DNA of 64,000 nt from Distichodus sexfasciatus (taxonomy: Eukaryota > Chordata > Actinopteri > Characiformes > Distichodontidae). The stretch lies in contig JAVGVS010000237.1 in assembly GCA_032718565.1 (NCBI GenBank), positions 508,280 through 572,279 on the forward strand, in the 5' to 3' direction. The notes beneath the pieces were generated by a model, which was given only the letters and a program-made list of their open reading frames with translations, was not told the origin of the DNA and did not search any database. Within the stretch, counting starts at the first letter, position 1. Each line of letters opens with the position of its first letter. Made by a program: the position numbers and the translations under genes. Positions 58,200 to 64,000 of the stretch are shown piece after piece.

Positions 58200-59191
58200 A
58201 AGGGGTGGGCCTTTAGTGCATCACCTGAGTACGGGGTAAATGGAGAGAACGTCAATCAAAGGCTAAGCTCTCAGAGCTGGGAAGGAGCTTTAGATGGCGG
58301 ATGAGCCTTGGGAAGGGGAACCGCGTTGAGCTCCGCTGGGCTCCGTACCGCACTTCTCTCTCAACTTTCATGAACTTTAAGTCTCGCTTTAGAGCGGATA
58401 TTAAACCGGAGTCGTTTAGCTTGCTTCGTGTTATGGCGTAGAAACGTTTAGGCGTCGTTTAGAGCCTTTGTTCGCTCGACAAAAACGCACTGCTTAGCGT
58501 AGATGAGACGGTCGTTGTTTTCTCTGCCTTATACTGGCAGCCATGGCGGTCCTCCATTTTTAGTGCGCTGTGCAAGGCGCTTTCGCTACTCCACTCTCCA
58601 TTCAAAGGGCCATCGCCGGATTTCTTTCTTTATTTTCAATCTTTCTTTAATATTACGCGTTATTTAATCACCCGAAAATACGGAATATACGATTTTTAAA
58701 TTTTTTTTTTGCGAATTGTTAAATCGACATTTTTTTTTCTCCCGTCGGCCGTGAATGTCTCGCTACATTACCGTACCTGTCTATGGAATAGGTATGTTTA
58801 CATTGTACCTTTTTGTATGATCGAATGTATTTTGATTTTCACCTCTTTTAATCGTTCTTTGTCTGATGACGCAGTAAGAATTTATGCATGTGGCACACTG
58901 GATCTGTTGCATTGAAAGTCTGTCGGCGAATTTTCTTTGACACCGAGCAGGTGTCTCTTTAAATCCCGACTGTCGCTACCTTAATTTTGAAAGAAATTCG
59001 CGTTCTTTAACGTTTTCATGTGCCACGCGAAGCTGCCACTTTTTCGCCGTCGCAGCCGGAGGACTTTTTGCCGTCCTTAAAGCCAAAGCGAGCTGATGGG
59101 ACTCGTGTGATGCTTCACCCCCCCACTTTCAACTTTTGACAGTTAATACCTGGACTAAAGATCAACATTAGTAACAGATCAAGACCAAACG
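58200..59191 (+). promoter_or_regulatory. chd2: chd2 promoter and 5' UTR
   Basis: GC and CpG content rises from about 58230. It contains YY1-like ATGGCGG motifs at about 58293 and 58543 and an inverted copy (CCTCCATTTTT at 58551-58561). The sequence ATGGCGGTCCTCCATTTTTAG at 58543-58563, shown here as motif only, forms a 6-codon uORF if transcribed. The start site and any splicing between 58560 and 59191 are not resolved. Confidence 0.6.
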
Positions 59192-59253
59192 ATGATGAAG
59201 AACAAGAACAAAAAACAAGGAGACGACGGTTCGACTCGAAGCAATGCTTCAAG
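59192..59253 (+). CDS. chd2: chd2 first coding exon
   Basis: Two Met codons open the frame (59192-59197): MMKNKNKKQGDDGSTRSNAS plus two bases of a Ser codon, then a GTACGA donor (59254). Mammalian CHD2 begins M-M-R-N-K-D-K-S-Q-E with SNAS at the same place. CHD2 is a nuclear SNF2-type ATPase that remodels chromatin and is recruited to active promoters. The first Met is chosen by this match. Confidence 0.93.
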
Positions 59254-61443
59254 GTACGAGTCTTCATCTTTTTCCTGTCTTTTTTTTAAACATCTGTCTT
59301 GATTGTTTACATCGACAGGCATGGCCGATCACATGTGCCCAGATTTTAGAAACACTTTCTATGAAATGTGTAGGTTTCAGATCATTGACCTTGGGCTAGT
59401 TGAATAGCCACACCCTAATTTTACTGCCATTTATTAAACTGAATCCCAGCTTTTTAGGCCTGTCTATAGGACTTGTACATCACTGTATGCCTACCCCGAA
59501 GCCTCGAATTCGCCGTATAATCCAGCAGTGTTAATTCTCATATTTTTAGACTCCGGGTAGTGGGAAAATATGACCTTGTCTGATGTTTAGTTTGTACTGC
59601 AATGCACCATTTTACATGTAACATGCGTGCTACATTAAATCCCTGTTTTTCACTCACATATTTTGTGTAAGTGTTTTAAAGTGACATTTGTGTAACAGTA
59701 TAGTGGGGTGACTGTGTGAGGCCTGATGCTTTATACACCAGGTCTGTTGCTTGATATTAAGCCTAAATGGAAAAACTTTTTAGATTAATCATCAATTAGT
59801 TGCACTGTTTAATAAAATACACTTTTCCGTTCAGCACAGTCTTATGATTTTATTTCATGGAAAAATATCACATTCTGTGATTTGTTTTACTGTGGAAATC
59901 CAGTGAACCTACAAACAGTTTTAAATGTTTACAAATGTTTTGGAGCCTTGAAGGAATATAAGGGTCCAAATAAATACTTTTTGTCCAGGTTACTATTGGA
60001 CCTCATGGCGTGTGACCTGATATATTAATTTCTATACATTTTCACAGTGGATTTGTGGTTGTTAATGTTCATTTTCTGTATTATCCCCCAAAATGTCTCG
60101 TTTTAGTAATTACACAGGATGGTTGTTTACACTTAACAACTGGATTTGGGGAATTAACCTAGGTTTATTTAGTTGCACAATTTGTTTCTTTAATGTTTTG
60201 TAACTGGCAGAAGAGTGCTCTCCTGCCATAGGTCCAACACTGTACAAAAGGAGAAATTTTGTATGGAAAAAGTTATTAAATTTCCACTAAAACTCCACAA
60301 TAAAGTCTGATAATTATTAGCAAATCCTCCCCTACTATTAACGTTTTCTTTGATTTTTAATATGTTCTTATCCTTTATTTTATGTTAAAAACTACTCTTT
60401 GTATGACCTCTTTTCAAAGATTAAGTAATTAGTAATGTGTTGATCCTACATATTCCTGTTAATAGTTAACATTAGGCTACACAAGGTGCACTGATGTTCT
60501 ATTAATGAAAACATTACTTCATCTTTTAAGTTTGATTCTCATGTCTCACTGCACAGATGGTGGAATACCTAGTAAGTTCACTAAACAAAAACAAGTTAAT
60601 GAACAAATTGTTAAAGGGTGAAGAGTTTTCTGAAGGACTCTGAGAAGGTGGTCCTGGATGTTTGATGTGGTTCTTGCTTTCTTGACGTTATGCTTCATTG
60701 AGCTGACTCTTTAAAATGAGGTTTCCCTCAACCTCGTAACCTCAAAATCCTGTACAAAAAATGTACAACAGTCTTGTACCTTCACATTTTCTTTATGAAT
60801 TTCATATCCAGTTTTGCCAGGTCAAATATAAACAAGTATGAGCTTGTTTTAACTTAACCACCAGCAATGTAATTCTCTTAAGGGACAGGTTCACATAGGA
60901 AACAGCCATGTTTTCTTAATCTACTCTTATGCTATACTTTTTAAAAACCAAGATGCTGTGGTCTTCCCTTTTATTTATAATTTTAGGAATGGAAAGTGTA
61001 CTTACAATAAATGTCATTGCCTTTATAATATAATTGTAGTCAAGTGTTTTAAGAATTCTTTAAACTCGACTTCGACACTTTCTACAGAATTTTGCCTATA
61101 CGAACTTACTAATGACCTCACTGAAGAAACAGCACTTTGTCCTTCAGGAAGGTGACCAGACAGTGTGTCAGCCATTTTCTAACCATTCCTCCCTACCTTA
61201 ATACAGAAAATAAGAAACGTATAACTTGATAAATGCTGTAGATCTCATACTTCTGCTATGTTCATTGTGGGAATGGTTTAGGAAAAAAGGTGTCCAGTGC
61301 ACTGTGCCATTAGTGCATGAGCTGTATCACTAAATGGCTGAAAGTCCACTTGAAAGTCACAAAATGGCTCTTGCTTTGTGCTGCATTGCTTGTATGAGTT
61401 GCACAGCATTACATAAAAGGTGTAGGAACTACAGGAAGGGGAA

Positions 61444-61610
61444 ACCGGAAGCTCCGTAGAGGTCAAAAGTTAATTTGTCGATTTTTGGTTGGCTCCTTAG
61501 CGGATAGCAACCCGGCAGCCAATCAGAATTCTGGTTCCGTTTGAGCCCGCCCCCTTGATGACGTCATGTGCCATATAAGGACTGGCTGGCTCGGCTGTCT
61601 GCTTTGTCAG
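61444..61610 (+). promoter_or_regulatory. Internal promoter-like cluster in the chd2 intron
   Basis: In plus-strand order: ACCGGAAG (ETS, 61444-61451), AGCCAATCAG (CCAAT at 61519-61523), CCCGCCCCC (GC box, 61546-61554), TGACGTCA (full CRE, 61559-61566) and CCATATAAGG (perfect CArG box that also contains a TATA-like core, 61571-61580). A start near 61600-61605 would be expected. GC content is raised for about 200 bp downstream. This spacing resembles activity-regulated promoters. It may drive an alternative chd2 first exon, for example ending at the donor-like GCAAGGTACAC near 62186. Confidence 0.6.
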
Positions 61611-62572
61611 CAGCTGCTGCCGCTTCAAGGCAGAGAGACGCCGATTTTTCTCCACGACCGCGGTCCCACACTGTGTGGATTTTGCAATCGCCAAAAGGCT
61701 TGTCACAATGAGAAATTGGAGTAGTTTACCACAGAAAGTGGCAGATATTGTGGTGATGAGCTGTTGCATTTAATTTCAGATTATATAACGGTGCCGCAGA
61801 TTTTAACACGACGACAAACGCTTTCACGGACTAGCGATCTAAATTAGTTTAGTAATTAAAACTTTTGTTGCTTAAAATAACAGTATTCAAAATTTACGCA
61901 GCGTTTTTACATTAAACCAGGATAAGATTTCGACTTGTGGATTTTGGCCTCGAAAAGGGAAATATTCAACCTTTAGATGTGAAGTGATACATAGAAAGGC
62001 ACAAATGTTTAAGTGAAAGCTCAGAGTGAATTTAGAGCCTTGTGATTGCAGTGCTGTTACAGAGTTAAATATTGTTTATATGAGAAGTGTGTTAATCCAC
62101 GATTATTTATTTGCTAGCGGTAGGACCCAGCTTTAGACACCACTCTGGAGTGCCCTACCACCATCCCCAAAGTAAATCTAATGCAAGGTACACTTGTTAT
62201 TGGAATTGTGTTTGACCGTTTACAGTTGTTGGATCTGTAATTATGGCAAAATAGTCTTTCTTTTTCTACTTTAATGTAAAATCTTAGAATTATAACTTCA
62301 GCTTTGTTTTAAAGCCAGGTTTCTTAATAAAAGAAGCAAAGTGCAGTTGTGATCTGTTAGACATCCTCGCATACTCACTTGTTATACATCCCCTCATTCT
62401 TAGACTTACATTTGAGGTTTTCATTTTCCTAGAGAGATGTATTTTTAAGTCAGGTATGTTTATAGTAATCGCTTCATGCAGACCAAGCGATAAAGTAGGT
62501 TTTTGTTTCTACAGCATTATTTTACAGGTCAGTCTCATGAATGTATTTATTTTAAAAAGCAAAGTCATCCAT

Positions 62573-62573
<1 letters not shown>

Positions 62574-62603
<30 letters not shown>
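62574..62603. repeat. (AAT)n microsatellite
   Basis: Ten AAT triplets. Confidence 0.95.
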
Positions 62604-62605
<2 letters not shown>

Positions 62606-62952
62606 TCTTACATTGCACCTTCCAAGGATGCTATTCAAAATGAAAACCCACGGACCAAAGACGGTAAAGAATAGGTGAAACTTCAGCAACTTCGAATTTA
62701 GCTGAAGGGTGCCTTCATATGTTGCCTTTTGTTAACTATTACATGTGTTTTAGCCAGGCTTTTGCTTTTACAGTTTCTCGTCACATAATTGCTCACGTCT
62801 AGGTTTATTTGGGGTTTGTCAATAACTTTAGCTAGCAAAGCCAACAGGGAGAAACAGTGCTGGAGAACCTAAATCTACTCAGCTAATACAAATGAAGTCA
62901 GCTGAGGGGGAAACCAAGAGATTCAAGGCTGGCTCTACTCTATTTTAAACAC

Positions 62953-63048
62953 TACCACCAGTGGTACCTTTACCAATCGGAGACTTGAACCAACCACCCT
63001 CCGATGACAGGGACAAATCCCTAACCGTTACACTACCGACTGCCCCAA
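62953..63048 (-). mobile_element. Family B SINE head fragment, minus orientation
   Basis: On the minus strand a tRNA-like head with GTAACGGTTAGGGATT and a decayed B box GGTTCAAGTCTCC, then GGTAAAGGTACCACTGG. The body is missing. Confidence 0.7.
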
Positions 63049-63520
63049 CTATAATTACATTATAGAATCTGAGTGAGAGCAGATATTTAAGAAATAAAAA
63101 CACTGGATGATTTCTAGATTCTTTGTACAGACTAAAATGTACCATAACTCATTCTTCAGGTTGTCTGAATAAATAAAAATAGCTGTTAAGGAATAGATTT
63201 AAAAAAGGGACATTAAGAAAAATCTAAATGAATGCAAATGTATAGAAAATATATATATACAGCTCAAAAACATCTTAAATTTAAATTTATAGCAAAGTTT
63301 TCTGCAATGTGCAGATATCGATGCGCGGAAAGGTGCAGTGTGCATTTGTGTTGTGTGATGGACAGAGTCCGAAGACTGCTGTGTGATAGAGTTGTATGAG
63401 GAGTTCAGTCTGTGTCATTAAAAACATGTATAATGTTGTGGTCCTTTATACATTGTCCAACAACCTTGAGCAGAGAGGCACTGTCCATATTTCTGAATGT
63501 GCGCATCTTTGATGTTGTAG

Positions 63521-63755
63521 CAACTCTGGCTCTGAGGAGTCGAACGCTTCGGGGTCGGAAATGGCGAGTCAGTCGGAGAGCGAGCAGGGCAGCGAAAGAG
63601 CGCCCTCCCGGCACTCCGAGTCCAACAGTACATCCGATTCAGAGAGCCAGTCCGAGTCGGGGAGCGAATCCGCCGGCTCAAAGAGCAACCAGGCCACCAC
63701 AGAGGTCAAAGACAAACCGGTGAAGAAGAAGGACAGTCTGGCTGATGTGAAAAAG
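63521..63755 (+). CDS. chd2: chd2 second coding exon (serine/glutamate-rich N-terminus)
   Basis: Acceptor TTTGATGTTGTAG ends at 63520; donor GTAACG at 63756; it ends in phase 0. After the split Ser it reads NSGSEESNASGSEMASQSES, EQGSERAPSRHSESN, then repeated SES/SGSE units, AGSKSN and the conserved KKKDSLADVKK. This is the acidic, serine-rich CHD2 N-terminus before the chromodomains. The next exon (family sequence starting M-W-E-E-Y-P-D-V) lies outside the window. The protein is truncated only by the window edge. Confidence 0.95.
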
Positions 63756-64000
63756 GTAACGGCGTCAAAGGGTTTCCTGCTGCGTCACCGTTTACAAGCG
63801 TTCCATTGTGTTTGTGCTATTTTTAGGAAACGATTTGATCAATTGTAGATCAGTGTTTCCATGTTTGTTTTAAGGCCAACACGGTTTGGAACAGTTCTTA
63901 GATCTGTATTTTTGGCCTCCATCACAAGGAGTCTTTATTTTTCTACTTCAGTGCCAAATTTTTGAGTGTGGAACAATACTTAAAACCAATAAAATAGGTA
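63756..64000 (+). other. chd2: chd2 intron continuing past the window
   Basis: Intronic sequence with no recognised feature up to the right edge. Confidence 0.7.

Larger units (their letters stand above)
59254..63520 (+). other. chd2: chd2 intron after the first coding exon
   Basis: 4.3 kb, mostly AT-rich. It contains an internal promoter-like cluster at 61440-61610, an (AAT)n run and a SINE fragment. No protein-coding exon is recognised. Confidence 0.6.

Noticed and set aside
61497..61769. 90-codon minus-strand open frame over the internal chd2 promoter
   Set aside because: It runs through the CRE, CArG and GC-box motifs and matches no family; it is a by-product of GC-richer DNA. A bidirectional transcript cannot be excluded but is not supported.

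Overview
The window is nuclear DNA of a ray-finned (teleost-type) fish. It has intron-containing vertebrate genes with canonical GT-AG junctions, long introns, and many fish-style repeats: tRNA-headed SINEs with (GAAT)n tails, hAT, Tc1 and Harbinger-like DNA transposons, LINE 3' ends and microsatellites. I see no bacterial or viral genes, no tRNA or rRNA genes and no CRISPR array. There is one 10-N assembly gap at 29027-29036.

The genes follow the order known from human 15q26: slco3a1 (+), st8sia2 (+), fam174b (-), a noncoding RNA matching CHASERR in position (+), and chd2 (+). By region: 1-2600, last-part intron(s) of slco3a1 with a large TC minisatellite; 2601-2978, 3' coding end of slco3a1 in three frames; 2979 to about 5250, its 3' UTR; 5.3-15.4 kb, intergenic DNA with SINE, hAT and Tc1 relics; 15693-32816, the complete polysialyltransferase gene st8sia2 in six exons (372 codons if a 33-nt mini-exon is included), with repeat-rich introns; 32817 to about 34.5 kb, its 3' UTR; 34.5-40 kb, repeats and the presumed 3' UTR of fam174b; 40087-41736, fam174b on the minus strand in three exons; 42-49.7 kb, intergenic DNA; 49.8-57.5 kb, five candidate exons of a chaserr-like lncRNA; 58.2-64 kb, the chd2 promoter and first two coding exons, with the rest of chd2 beyond the window.

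The most notable points are: (1) a spliced, non-protein-coding transcription unit ending just upstream of the chd2 promoter, the layout of the CHASERR-CHD2 regulatory pair; (2) a single intact exon of the mitochondrial leucyl-tRNA synthetase gene (lars2) lying inside a hAT-like element in st8sia2 intron 5; (3) a compact internal promoter in the chd2 intron, with ETS, CCAAT, GC-box, full CRE and perfect CArG/TATA sites within 140 bp; (4) a disrupted slco3a1 C-terminal exon that looks like an intron collapsed to its 3' splice site.

The protein genes do not form one pathway. slco3a1 encodes an organic-anion transporter, st8sia2 makes polysialic acid in the Golgi, fam174b is a small single-pass membrane protein, and chd2 is a nuclear chromatin remodeller. 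The one functional link the layout suggests is cis-regulation of chd2 by the upstream noncoding RNA.
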